A DNA stretch of 64,000 nucleotides from Sternotherus odoratus (taxonomy: Eukaryota; Chordata; Testudines; Kinosternidae), in assembly GCA_032164245.1 (NCBI GenBank), contig JAVMKO010000200.1, forward strand, positions 115,001 to 179,000, given 5' to 3'. A program made the translations under genes and the position numbers. The notes under the pieces are model-generated. The model was not told the origin of the DNA, made no database searches, and saw only the letters and a list, made by a program, of their open reading frames with translations. Of the stretch, positions 33,976-44,530 are shown piece after piece; position 1 is the first letter of the stretch; each line of letters begins with the position of its first letter.

Positions 33976-35665
33976 CCAGGGACTCCCCCCTGCAGAGCCT
34001 GGTGTTGGGCTCTCCCCCCCCCCAGCTGTAGCAGCAGGTCCCAGGGATTCCCCCCTGCAGAGCCTGGTGTTGGGCTCTCCCCCCACCCCCCCCAGCTGTA
34101 GCAGCAGGTCCCGGGGATTCCCCCCTGCAGAGCCTGGTGTTGGGCTCTCCCCCCACCTCCCCAGCTGTAGCAGCAGGTCCCGGGGATTCCCCCCTGCAGA
34201 GCCTGGTGTTGGTCTCTCCCTCTTCCCCCTCCCCCACCCACAGCTGTAGCAGCAGGTCCCGGGGATTCCCCCCTGCAGAGCCTGGTGTTGGGCTCTCCCC
34301 TCCCACCCCCCCAGCTGTAGCAGCAGGTCCCGGGGATTCCCCCTGCAGAGCCTGGTGTTGGTCTCTCCCTCTTCCCCCCCCCCCCCACAGCTGTAGCAGC
34401 AGGTCCCGGGGATTCCCCCCTGCAGAGCCTGGTGTTGGGCTCTCCCCTCCCACCCCCCCAGCTGTAGCAGCAGGTCCCGGGGATTCCCCCCTGCAGAGCC
34501 TGGTGTTGGGCTCTCCCCCCACCCCCCCCAGCTGTAGCAGCAGGTCCCGGGGATTCCCCCCTGCAGAGCCTGGTGTTGGGCTCTCCCCCCACCTCCCCAG
34601 CTGCAGCAGCAGGTCCCGGGGATTCCCCCCTGCAGAGCCTGGTGTTGGACTCTCCCCCCCCCCACCCCCAGCTGTAGCAGCAGGTCCCGGGGATTCCCCC
34701 CTGCAGAGCCTGGTGTTGGTCTCTCCCTCTTCCCCCTCCCCCCCCCAGCTGTAGCAGCAGGTCCCGGGGATTCCCCCCTGCAGAGCCTGGTGTTGGTCTC
34801 TCCCTCTTCCCCCTCCCCCCCACAGCTGTAGCAGCAGGTCCTGGGGATTCCCCCCTGCAGAGCCTGGTGTTGGACTCTCCCCCCCCCCCAGCTGTAGCAG
34901 CAGGTCCCAGGGATTCCCCCCTGCAGAGCCTGGTGTTGGGCTCTCCCCCCCCCCCAGCTGTAGCAGCAGGTCCCAGGGATTCCCCCCTGCAGAGCCTGGT
35001 GTTGGTCTCTCCCCCCCCCACCCCCAGCTGTAGCAGCAGGTCCCGGGGATTCCCCCCTGCAGAGCCTGGTGTTGGTCTCTCCCCCCCACCCCCCCCAGCT
35101 GTAGCAGCAGGTCCCGGGGATTCCCCCCTGCAGAGCCTGGTGTTGGGCTCTCCCCCCCCCCCCAGCTGTAGCAGCAGGTCCCGGGGATTCCCCCCTGCAG
35201 AGCCTGGTGTTGGTCTCTCCCCCCCATCCCCCCCAGCTGTAGCAGCAGGTCCCGGGGATTCCCCCCTGCAGAGCCTGGTGTTGGTCTCTCCCCCCCACCC
35301 CCCCAGCTGTAGCAGCAGGTCCCGGGGATTCCCCCCTGCAGAGCCTGGTGTTGGTCTCTCCCCCCCACCCCCCCAGCTGTAGCAGCAGGTCCCGGGGATT
35401 CCCCCCTGCAGAGCCTGGTGTTGGTCTCTCCCTCTTCCCTCTCCCCCCCCAGCTGTGGCAGCAGGTCCCGGGGATTCCCCCCTGCAGAGCCTGGTGTTGG
35501 GCTCTCCCCCCCCCCAGCTGTAGCAGCAGGTCCCGGGGATTCCCCCCTGCAGAGCCTGGTGTTGGGCTCTCCCCCCCCCCCCAGCTGTAGCAGCAGGTCC
35601 CGGGGATTCCCCCTGCAGAGCCTGGTGTTGGGCTCTCCCCCCACCCCCAACTGTAGCAGCAGCTG
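33976..35665. repeat. ~62-75-bp minisatellite, about 25 copies
   Basis: The unit is AGCTGTAGCAGCAGGTCCCG, then GGGATTCCCCCCTGCAGAGC, then CTGGTGTTGGGCTCTCC and a variable C-run, sometimes with a CTCTTCCCC insert. Spacer length changes from copy to copy, and most units are otherwise nearly identical, suggesting recent homogenisation. The minus strand lacks stops in all three frames over more than 1 kb. These frames encode repeat peptides rather than a credible gene. Confidence 0.97.
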
Positions 35666-35689
35666 AGTCACTTTCCTGCTCCCCCCCCC

Positions 35690-35932
35690 CCCCCCCCCGT
35701 CTCGCTGGTGCGGCCGGGCGCGGAGGGGTTAATAACGGTCCTGCCCCAGCACAGCTCAGGGACGCGGCAGCGGGTCAGTCAGCTGGGCGGGGTCTGACGC
35801 GCCGTGACAGCCCCTGAGACCCTGGGAGGCGGGAGAAGGCCCCGGGGCAGGCTGGGAGATGTAGTCCCCGACTCTCCCGGGACCGGAAGTGACGTTGAGC
35901 GGAGGGGCGAGCGGGGCCATTGGAGCCTCCAG
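35690..35932 (+). promoter_or_regulatory. CpG-rich promoter and first exon, copy 1
   Basis: The sequence contains a ZNF143-like motif on the minus strand (ACTACATCTCCCAGC, complement of 35851-35865), CCGGAAGTGACGTT (35883-35896, an ETS site fused to a CRE half-site) and an inverted CCAAT at 35918. A donor follows TGGAGCCTCCAG at 35932 (GTAGCG). These are typical parts of a ubiquitous vertebrate CpG promoter. It is inverted and duplicated at 46686-47090. The transcript is unknown, and the promoter is probably bidirectional. Confidence 0.65.
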
Positions 35933-36610
35933 GTAGCGGCGCGAGCCCCGGGGGCGGGGGGCTGCCGGGCCGGGGGAGAAGTGAGACCGGGAGGGGGGGA
36001 GGGAGAAGAGCAGGGGGGAGGAAGGGGGGGGGCTGAGATCCCCTCGGATTTACCGCTGCCCCCCACCCTGGGGACCCCCCGTCCTGGGGACCCCCCCGTC
36101 CTGCCCCCTTTCTCCCTAGAGAGCCACGAGCCACATCCAGGGTGACCCCCCCCTTTACCCCCCACCCCTGAGAAGGTCTCTGGTCCCCTCCCCCCATCCG
36201 ACCCCATTTCCCCCCCCACTTCGCCACTGGCCAGTTCACATCTCGGGTCTGGGGTCCCCCCCCCATTGTTCCCTGCAGGGATTTGTCCTTGTTCCGGTGG
36301 GAATCGTTTCCTCGGGTTATTTCTGAACTGGGAGGAGGGTCGATGGGCAGAGGCTGGGGGAGACTGAGACCCGGATACCTCTGGGCTGGGGGGGGTTTCT
36401 CTGCTGGCAACAGGGACTGGGAAGGTCCAGAATGAGCCCCCCATGGAGACAGAGCAGCCCCAGGTTTCCCAGTCCCAGCTACTTCCCCCACCCTGCCCAA
36501 CCCAGCAGCCCCCCATCCCCACCCCTGCCTGCGAGTCACGTCCCCAGACCCCACGGCCATTCGATAGATCGATATCAAATTATTGAAAATCTTCCCGTTT
36601 TTCTCTCCAG

Positions 36611-36662
36611 GTGTCTGACTGAGATCCGGGCTCCTTTCTGCCAAGTGCTGCAGAGACCCCAA
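36611..36662 (+). other. Candidate non-coding second exon
   Basis: A strong pyrimidine tract and acceptor (CGTTTTTCTCTCCAG) is followed by 52 bp and then GTGAGATC. It lies 0.7 kb downstream of the copy 1 promoter donor. There is no long open frame. Confidence 0.35.
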
Positions 36663-36774
36663 GTGAGATCAGACCCCACTGTTGTGCCAGGTAATATTGA
36701 GATCCAGACTGTGATCATGGACCCCCTTGTGCCAGGCAGTGCACGACTGCTGCCCACATTGCTACCTCCATGGT

Positions 36775-37085
36775 GCTGGGCACTTCAGAGACCCTGACAA
36801 AGATCACACCCCACCACTGTACTGGGCACCGCACCGACCCTGACAAAGATCACACCCCACCACTGTACTGGGCACTGCACTGACCCTGACAAAGATCACA
36901 CCCCACCACTGTACTGGGCACTGCACTGACCCTGACAAAGATCACACCCCACCACTGTACTGGGCACTGCACTGACCCTGACAAAGATCACACCCCACTA
37001 CTGTACTGGGCACTGCACTGACCCTGACAAAGATCACACCCCACCACTGTACTGGGCACTGCACCGACCCTGGCAAAGATCCTGG
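36775..37085. repeat. 46-bp tandem repeat, about 6.5 copies
   Basis: The unit is GGGCACTGCACTGACCCTGA, then CAAAGATCACACCCCACCAC, then TGTACT. Copies are nearly identical in the centre and diverge at both ends. Confidence 0.95.
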
Positions 37086-37559
37086 CCCCACATTTTTCCA
37101 GCTCCTGCAGGGACCCTAAACAGAATCAGGGGTCCTGTAATTCCCAGGCAGGCCCCTTGTTGTGCAGGGCTCTGCACAGACACTGACCAAGATCAGGGTC
37201 CCCCTTGTGACTGGTGCTGAACAGACACCAAGGGTCTGTCAACACTGCCATTAAAAACCCACAGCTGGCCCATGGCAGCTGACTCAGGCTCACAGGGCTC
37301 AGGTGAAGGGGTTGTTTAATTGCACTATGTCCGGGCTCGGGCTGGACCCAGGCTGTAGAACCCCGTGAGGTGGGAGGGTGACAGACCTTGGGCTGGAGCA
37401 TCTACACCACAATGAACAGTCCTGCAGCCTGAGCCATGTGAGCCCAAGTCAGCAGGCCCGGGCCAGCCGCTGGTGTCTAACGGCAGGGTAGACCTGCCCA
37501 CGGTGACAGAGAGTCCTTGCCACAAACAGCACAAAGGCTAAATAGGTAAATGTTGGGAG

Positions 37560-37690
37560 GCTGCTCTCCACTTGACAGATGGGGAAACTGAGGCTCAAAG
37601 ACCTGACATAATTTGCTCCAGTTTGCATGGAGAGTTTGGTGAAAAGTGGGAACTGAACCCAGATTGTTCGAGTTCTTGCCTCTCCCCTTA
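37560..37690 (-). mobile_element. MIR fragment, antisense
   Basis: ACAGATGGGGAAACTGAGGC, then AAAGACCTGACATAATTTGC, then GGAACTGAACCCAGATTG on the plus strand is the inverse MIR core. Confidence 0.75.
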
Positions 37691-37744
37691 ACCCCAAGCC
37701 CAGTGTGTCTGTACAGTGTTGTTTTGCTCTGTGTTTGCGTTGCA

Positions 37745-37900
37745 TTGGCTTCCAAGGGAGGTTGTGGAATTTCCTTTCTTGGAGGCTTTTAAGACCAGGT
37801 TAGAGGTGCACCAGTCTGGGAATGTCTAGGGATACTTGGTCCTGCCTCAGCACAGGGGGCTTGAGTAGATGACCTGTCAAGATCCCTTCCATATGTGTTC
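37745..37900 (+). mobile_element. CR1 3' region fragment, sense
   Basis: AAGGGAGGTTGTGGAATTTC, then GGCTTTTAAGACCAGGTTAG, then ATGACCTGTCAAGATCCCTT follows the CR1 3' untranslated/ORF end. Confidence 0.8.
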
Positions 37901-38214
37901 ATTGAAATAATTCTCTTGCGGTGTGTCCTGTTCTATGCTGCACTGTTCGGCATGGTGCCATTTGTCACTGTGATGCATCATGTTGTGTTGCATAGTTTTA
38001 TGGTGCATTGTTTTGCCTCAGTGTGTTTGGTGCCTGTGTTTTGTGTTGATTTGAGTTGAGCTCTTTTCCGTTGTGTACTGTAGGGTGTGTTAGTTTGCAT
38101 TGTGTTGCTTTTTTCCTTTGTATTGTCATTTTATGCTATAGGATGTTGTTTTTGTTATTTTCCCGATTTGCCTGACGTTATGTAGTGTTTGTTTTTATAC
38201 GTATATATTGCAAA

Positions 38215-38400
38215 GCATCATAGAAATGTAGGGCTGGACAGGACCTCAAGACATCATCCAATCCAGATCTCTCTGCTGAGGCAGGACCAAGTCTATGTAG
38301 ATTATCTCTGACAGAGGTTTGTCCTACCTGTGCTTATGAACTTCTAAGGATAGAGACTCCACAGCCACCCTTATAAGACTATTCCAGAGCTGAACGACCT
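38215..38400 (-). mobile_element. CR1 3' end fragment, antisense
   Basis: CATCATAGAAATGTAGGGCT, then GGACAGGACCTCAAGACATC, then CTATTCCAGAGC on the plus strand. Inverse CR1 terminus, older than the copy at 33676. Confidence 0.75.
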
Positions 38401-38910
38401 TAGCTCTGGTGACACCCACTCAGATTTTAGTGATGAGCAGTTCTGGAGAGAGAGGAGACCCCAGTGAGTGGGCAGCTGGGTAAAGAGACTAAAGTTGGGA
38501 GGAGAAACATTGACACCAAGGTCACCCAGGCTATCTGTGACAGAGCTAGAAATAGATCCCAGTTCTAGCACCACTGTACTGCTGTTCCAGGTACTGAAGG
38601 TCTCTGCCACACTGGTGTTTTAGGCACTGGTGCAAACTGGTAGTATAGGTAGAAGTGACATTAGTGCACCACTCTGGCACTGGTGCACCCTGTTGCCAGT
38701 TGAAGGCTTGTGGTACAGAGCCTTATCTCTGCCCACACCTGACTCCTTGCCAACCTGCACCGGGACCTGACAAGCTTTGCTTGTGTTTGGATTCTCTACA
38801 GCAGAGGAGCAGGGGATGTTTCACTCCCAAGGGGGGGGGGGCGTGATTCTTTGGTCAGGACTATGCTACAAAATTAGGTCAGTGTAACTGACTTATGTAT
38901 GGTTTAAGAT

Positions 38911-39090
38911 TAGTGGCCGTGTTAGTCTGTATCTATGAATAAGACGAGGAAGACTTTGTAGCAGCTTAGAGACTAACCAGTTTATTTCAGCAAAAGCTTT
39001 TGTGGGCCATAGCCCACTTCCACAAAAGCTTTTGCTGAAATCAACTGGTTAGTCTTAAGGTGCTAAAAAGTCTTCCTCATCTTATTGACT
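38911..39090. mobile_element. Repeat tail module, copy 2, folded into a palindrome
   Basis: TAGTGGCCGTGTTAGTCTGT begins the module. It then contains AAAGCTTTTGTGGGCCATAG and, after a short centre, the inverse CACAAAAGCTTTTGCTGAAA, so that 38941-39006 and 39020-39085 are approximate reverse complements. It is related to 18957-19093 and 58800-58935. Confidence 0.75.
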
Positions 39091-39142
39091 TATATATGGT
39101 ACCTTAGTGGAACATTGCTACATGTACATGATCCACTACATG

Positions 39143-39335
39143 TACAGTGGAGCCCCGAAATACCACGCCCAGCTATAGCATGATTCTGCTTATAGCGCAG
39201 GGCGTGCTGGGCTCCCGATGGCAGCAGCACATGGCACTATGATACCGCGCAACCCCACAATAGCGCGACCCCAAGCTTACCATGATCGGGATTTTATGGC
39301 TCGTGATCATCGTGGTATTGCGGGGTCCAACTGTA
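39143..39335. mobile_element. Tigger/pogo-like MITE, copy 1
   Basis: 39145-39333 (189 bp) starts CAGTGGAGCCCCGAAATACC and ends GGTATTGCGGGGTCCAACTG, imperfect inverted ends flanked by TA on both sides. No transposase. TA targets and this terminus fit the Tigger/pogo group of Tc1/mariner. Confidence 0.8.
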
Positions 39336-39459
39336 GTAATGTTCCAGTGAGCAATAGGTAGTGGAATTCATGACAGGTCACCTGTTTTAATTTGGGGTGA
39401 CCCAACCAAAAATTTACTCTTCTCTCTCTAACAATGCAGGCTGCATTTCAAAGCTGTAG

Positions 39460-39651
39460 TACAGTTGGACCCTGCAATACCGTGATGATCGGGAGCCAAA
39501 AATACCCGTTCGCAGTAATACAGGGTCACGCTATTGCGCGGTCGCGGCACATCAAAGTGCCGCGCGCCACCGCCATCGGGAGCCACACGCACCCCGCACT
39601 ATAAGTGGATTCGCGCTATAGCGGGGAGTGGTATTGCGGGGTTCCACTGTA
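39460..39651. mobile_element. Tigger/pogo-like MITE, copy 2 (opposite orientation)
   Basis: 39462-39649 (188 bp) starts CAGTTGGACCCTGCAATACC and ends GGTATTGCGGGGTTCCACTG, again with TA at each side. The interior matches copy 1 in reverse (GATCGGGAGCC-type segments). Confidence 0.8.
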
Positions 39652-40079
39652 ATTTACATATCCTTCTAAGCAATCTTTAAACTTGGGCCATCCGTCAGGT
39701 CAGTCGGTGAGTTCATTAACTCTTTCTGGCCCTGTCCCCTGTCAATGAGATTCTATATCACACTCATAAGGTCACACCCTCCCCCTCTCTTTGAGGATTC
39801 CTCCCCTCACTTGTGTGTAGAGAAAACAGTCCCATGTCCAGGAGATTCAAAGCCTCTTTCAGTTGAATTGTAAATGTCTTGTTCATACTTTCTGGGCACA
39901 TGAAGTCTGAGATGTCTTCAGGGATGAGATGCAAATCCTTTGTTTACGGTCCCCCTGTGGTGAATGGTTACTTCAGTTGCTAATAGTGTGGGCAGTCTTT
40001 GTTGACACAGAGGAGTCAGAATTACAACAGACTTCAGTAAAAAACTTCCTGTAAAATCTCCTAGCTCCACAGACAATGT

Positions 40080-40680
40080 TGGTGCACTCACTCTTCCCCA
40101 ACTCACACACACTCACTGTCTCTCCCTGCACATACACTCTCATATGCTTTCTGTACTGCCACATACACTTCAGTTGAAAAGCCAGTGGAAATCTAGTAGG
40201 ATGCCCATGGAAGAATGGGATAGAGAAACCTGCCTCATGCCCATGAGCCATTGCAAACCCTTCCCAAAGCACCCTGCGGCCAGTTGCACAGTGCAATAGC
40301 TCCCCTCAGTGCACTGCTCTCTGGGGTGATCCAAGAGTTGCTAGAGGTGCTGCAGTCTATGATGACACAAGGAGGTTAGTGTTGAATTAAAGCACTTCAA
40401 ATAAAGCAGCAAAACTTTGCTCTGTAGACATAGCCCGAGAGTGAGACAAGACGTCACACAAAGGATGCTGAAGGACTGGAACTAAAAAACCACAAGCTTC
40501 TCCATAGTTGACAGGATTTGAACCTGTGGAGGGAAACCCCAATTGATTTCCAGTCCATCACCTTAACACTCAGCCACAGCTACTTACATGATGATGGTTT
40601 CTCCTGACACTCTCCTTTTGTTCTCACTGAGTGATCACTTCCAGTTTCCTCAGACCAGCTTCCACAACACATGCTGGTGT
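40080..40680 (-). repeat. tRNA-Ser cassette, copy 1 of an inverted ~600-bp duplication
   Basis: Read on the minus strand this matches 62780-63385 on the plus strand over the tRNA-Ser, ~90 bp upstream (GGTCTGAGGAAAC, AAGTGATCACTCAG) and ~490 bp downstream (CCAGAGAGCAGTGCAC, GGGTTTGCAATGGCTCATGG, GCATCCTACTAGAT). It is an old duplication with indels. Confidence 0.85.
40503..40583 (-). tRNA. tRNA-Ser(GGA), probably degenerate
   Basis: Minus strand begins GTAGCTGTGGCTGAGTG. The anticodon loop CTGGAAA gives GGA. A long variable arm and the T arm ACAGGTTCAAATCCTGT are present. The acceptor stem pairs GTAGCTG with CAACTAT with one C-A mismatch, and the anticodon stem has one G-A mismatch. The internal B box (GGTTCAAATCC) is intact. 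It may be a tRNA pseudogene. Confidence 0.65.
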
Positions 40681-41041
40681 GAGTCTCTGAGTTCTCCTAC
40701 CTTTTTTGTTTTCCTTTTTCTGGGAGTGCACAACTCCTGGACTCATTCCCTTTGAATCTTCCTGATAACGTCCCATGTGGCTCAGCATATTCCTGCTGGA
40801 GTTTCTCCTCCTTCTCACTCACCATCCCCTCACCTATTGGGAGACACGTTCAAAGGTGCAAATATTTCAATGTTTATTGAGGTAAACTTCCATCAAGTAA
40901 TGATTCTAATTTCCTTCCTCATTATCCCCTTCCCAGCTCTGACACCACAGAGCCTTCTCTGTCCTTTTTCCCATTTCACCCTTAGCAACATATAATTTCA
41001 CACCCCTCCACTTCCTGATTGACTGCAGGCTCTATAGTAAG

Positions 41042-41056
41042 ACTACATCTCCCAGC
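41042..41056 (+). promoter_or_regulatory. ZNF143-like motif upstream of tRNA-Val
   Basis: ACTACATCTCCCAGC is the same 15-mer found in both CpG promoter copies (35851-35865 and 46903-46917). Here it ends 22 bp before the tRNA-Val gene. ZNF143/Staf is known to activate some Pol III and Pol II promoters. Function at this site is inferred. Confidence 0.45.
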
Positions 41057-41078
41057 CTGCCAGAGGTGGGAGTATGTG

Positions 41079-41151
41079 GTTTCTGTAGTGTAGTGGTTAT
41101 CACACTTGCCTAACACGCAAGAGGTCCCTGGTTCAAAACCAGGCAGAAACA
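41079..41151 (+). tRNA. tRNA-Val(AAC)
   Basis: Complete cloverleaf: acceptor GTTTCTG pairs perfectly with CAGAAAC; D arm with the A box GTGTAGTGGTTATCAC; anticodon stem CTTGC/GCAAG with loop CTAACAC (anticodon AAC); T arm CCTGG-TTCAAAA-CCAGG; discriminator A. No intron and no encoded CCA, as usual for eukaryotes. A T-rich run needed for Pol III termination is not strong right after the gene (first TTT at 41161). Likely functional, decoding GUU. Confidence 0.93.
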
Positions 41152-42359
41152 CCTACTCCTTTGTCAAATACATCCATAGTTTCTATGTTTTCTTTCTCAT
41201 TTTTGCCCCATTCCTGGAACTTTGAATTCAAAGGAGAGGTTCAGCCTGTATTTGGAGGGAAGGAATAGACCATCATTTGGGAGACTGCTAGCTACATAAC
41301 AAATCTGAGGGTAGTGCAATCCCAACCCTCTGTTCTGAATATTTAACTCCCAGCCACCAGTTTCCCCCTCATTTTTGTTTATGTTGAGCCAACTAATGAT
41401 CACTTGATTAGGTTCGCTCACTCTGGGGCACCTGGCATTGACCACTGTCAGTAGACAGGACACTGGGCTGGATGGACCTTTGGACTGACACAGGATGGCT
41501 GTCCTTATGTTCTTATCTACAGACAGCCTTATGTCCCCTTTTCAGGTCAGAGAAATCTGTTGACTGATGATGACATTTCTGCTACTTTCCTGGCTAGGCA
41601 GGGTAGAGGGTGTGAGGAATCAGAACATAATAACTGGCAATCTCTAACCTTCCTTTTAACATACAACATCACTGTCCTCTTTTTAAATAACGTTTTTCCC
41701 AAAACATTTTTGGAACACTCAACATCTTACTTGTCTTCAAATCATGTTAATGCAAACTCTGAGCTACAAATAGCCTCACTATTCCATTGGTATTTTTAGG
41801 ACAGTAAATTGATATAAAAGAGAAACAGAAAACAAGACAATTTCCAATATTATACATTTAGGACATGGATTTTTTTTTTAAAAAAAAAGGTTTATTGTCA
41901 TCTTGTTTTACTCTCAGACTTCTTTTTATAAATCATCACAAATACAGTAACGGGGATTTAGAGAAATATCCAAGAAATAAATACAGTGTGATCCACTCGA
42001 TGGGCAGCAAACTGACTCCGGCTGCAGTCTGAAACAATCCCCATAACAATAAAGAGGGCTGCGAAGCATATGATACACAAGTATTTATATGTCCAATGCA
42101 GAGGTGGAGCCAATATAGGGAGAAGTAGAGAAGCTACAGATCACTGAAGGGGACAGTCTGCTCCTGAAGGGTTATCGTTCCCTTTTTTAGCTAGGCTAGA
42201 CTAGAAGAGGAGAAAATTCTCTCTCACTCCCAGAGGATGATGAAAGTGTCAATTTCTCCTCTCTTCCTGTTCTACTAAAGCTCAAAGCCAGGAAGAGACA
42301 TTTCCTACCTAAGAGCCTCAAGAGACCAAGGCTGGGGAGCAGGCAAAGCTAAGGGCCCC

Positions 42360-42740
42360 ATTGCATTAAATCTAACTCCGGCCAGCTCGTGTGAGGTGTT
42401 ATCAAAACCCCTCCCTGGGCTTGTAGGGAAGAGTTCCTATCGGCTCCCTGTGTTTTCCTGGAAGAGCCTCTAGGCAGGGGTGACATGTTTGTAGAAATGA
42501 TGCTGCTGCCCAGAACTCCCTGAAATTCTGCCCCCACCTGCTAAGATTCTGGGAGGGAGTTTGGGTGGGGGAGGAGGTCTGGGGTGCAGGCCCTGGGTGG
42601 GGCCAGAGGATTGGGGTGCAGAGGTTGGGTTCTGGCAGGGGGATGAAGTCTGAGGTGCGGGCTCTGGGATGGAGTTTGGGTGCTGCTTCCAGGCTGTGGC
42701 AGGGGGTGGGGGTTCACCCCCATGCATCTCCCAGGCCATT
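42360..42740. mobile_element. G-rich decayed repeat resembling hAT-derived filler
   Basis: A series of GGTCTGGGGTGCAGG-type and GGAGTTTGGGTG-type phrases, similar in style to 43346-43640 (opposite strand), 44400-44530 and 45780-46000. No ends are defined. Shared phrase structure suggests one non-autonomous hAT-type family. Confidence 0.35.
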
Positions 42741-43345
42741 TAAGACAGCCCAGGGCTCCCCCTCACCACCAGCTGTGCAGCGGAGCTGAGCAGTTTTCTG
42801 TCTGCTTGATCCATGTGGCTTCCAGTCCTTCCCTCCACACCCTTTCCCATCCCAAACTCCCTCCCAGAGCCTGCACATCTCACTGGGAATCTACTTCTTG
42901 TGCCCAGAATGTCTCTGCCCACCTCAGGAGCTGACCTGAAAAACAGAGTTTCTGCCTTTTCTCAAGAAGTTCTTGGAGAGGCTTTTCCCCTGTGACTGCT
43001 CTGGTGTTCCGCTCCATGCTCATGAAAACAGGCTTATAAACGTAAATATGATGTAACTGGAATATGCTCTATGGAAAGGGCTGTGGTAAATGATCATTAG
43101 AAAGCTTATCGACTGAGTGTGTTCATCCTATGGGTATGCCCGGATCATTCCTGTATCTGAAGCTAGAAATCGGCAGTAGAACTCTGAGTCCTATTGGAAG
43201 TCTGCAACGTGTCCATCAAAAGTGGGGGCTTAGACTCTTGATGGGTCCCATTGACTAGGACAGTTGGTTTTGGACGGTCTATTTACCTGCAAGCATTCCT
43301 GTGTATCTATGGGCCGACCCATGGGTAATGAAGAATGAGGTCTTA

Positions 43346-43640
43346 CAGCACGGGTGGGCAAACGTTTTGGCCCGAGGGTCACATCGGGGTTCTAAAATTG
43401 TGCAGAGGGCCGGGTAGGGAAGGCTGTGCCTCCCCAAAAAGCCTGACGCTGCCCCCTATCCAGCCGCCTCCCACTTCCAACACCCTGACTGCCCCCTCCA
43501 AACCCCCAAGCCATCCACCCCTCTTCTCCATGTTCACTGACAACCCCATCCAGAGACTCCCCCCACCCAACCCCCCTTTTTCTCTGATTGCCCCTTATCC
43601 AACCCCCCGACCCAGCCCTCTTATGATGAGGCTCCTAGCA
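43346..43640 (+). mobile_element. Non-autonomous hAT-type element fragment
   Basis: It begins CAGCACGGGTGGGCAAACGT, then TTTGGCCCGAGGGTCACATC, close to the hAT-type terminus CAGGGGTGGGCAAAC. A C-rich interior (CCCCATCCAGAGACTCCCCC) follows. The other end is not defined. Confidence 0.55.
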
Positions 43641-43845
43641 GTGTGTTTGGCTTCTTTCAGAGCCAAATTTCCTGCCCTGTGGGAGCTCACAGCATCAGCG
43701 TGCTCCAGGGGAGGGAGGAACATGTCTGGCTCCATGCGGAGGTAGGGTTCTGGAGTTCCAAGCTGGCAGGGAAAAAGGGCTCAGAGGTCATTGCAAGATG
43801 ACAGGTGACTGTTCCAAACCAGATATCTGTGAGACAATCCCGCAT

Positions 43846-43918
43846 AACTGTATGGCCTAGTGGCTAAGGCATCTGACTTCTAGTCAGGAGAGTGAGGGTT
43901 TGAGTCCCTTCACGGTTG
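43846..43918 (+). tRNA. tRNA-Arg(TCT), degenerate
   Basis: The D arm (TGGCCTAGTGGCTAAGGCA) and anticodon arm TCTGA-CTTCTAG-TCAGG (anticodon TCT) are sound. The T arm GAGGG-TTTGAGT-CCCTT has TTT in place of TTC in the loop, weakening the B box. Acceptor AACTGTA/CACGGTT pairs with one wobble and one mismatch. It may be a pseudogene. Confidence 0.65.
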
Positions 43919-44189
43919 TGAAAATCTTGTAACAAGAGAAAAAGCCAAGATTCAGCCAGGTGCTTATGCCCCAGATATTGTGGCAGTGGCCTTCTTGCAC
44001 CCTAAATACTCAGGAAGAAGGAGACACAAGAACAAAATCTCTTGTCTTTATTACCATTTCTTGCCCTCAGGGTGTATAACTCCTGTTCTCACAATTCGGG
44101 TGCTTGTCAAGCTCTCTTGGGGTTGTCGATGTGTGGTCATGACATCATGACCAAAAGTATAAATGGGTTAAAAAAACAATTTGATCAGT

Positions 44190-44530
44190 TCCTCAGGATA
44201 CATGAGCAGAGCACGGGGTTGGGCTCTCTCCCATAGCTTCCCGCAGCTGTGGCAGCAATGCCTCTACTCGCCCTCCTCCAACCTCCTCTTTCCCCTCCAT
44301 TCTCAGAGCCGGGCTCTGCCACTCCCCTGATGCCCAGCATGTGGGACCAAGCTGTGCCTTGAGCTGGGGAGCATGGCAGCATGTCTGGCTTAGCTCGGAG
44401 CCCTAAACACTGTTTTGAGCTGCACAGTAAGGGGGGCAGGGGTTAGAGACGGGGCAGGGAATTTTTGGAGGGGCAGTCAAGGGACAGGGAGGGGGGTTAG
44501 GTGGATGGGGTTGTGGGGTGGAACTAATTT
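44190..44530 (-). mobile_element. Possible hAT-type fragment, opposite orientation
   Basis: Phrases such as GGGGCAGGGAATTTTTGGAG and GGCAGTCAAGGGACAGGGAG mirror the C-rich interior of 43346-43640 on the other strand. Boundaries are not clear. Confidence 0.35.

Noticed and set aside
33760..35671. 576-, 512- and 388-codon minus-strand frames
   Set aside because: All three frames of the same minisatellite are open, so length carries no coding signal; the only non-repeat part is CR1 sequence at one end.
43335..43745. 136-codon Pro-rich frame
   Set aside because: It lies within a C-rich hAT-type repeat and has no domain or splice borders.
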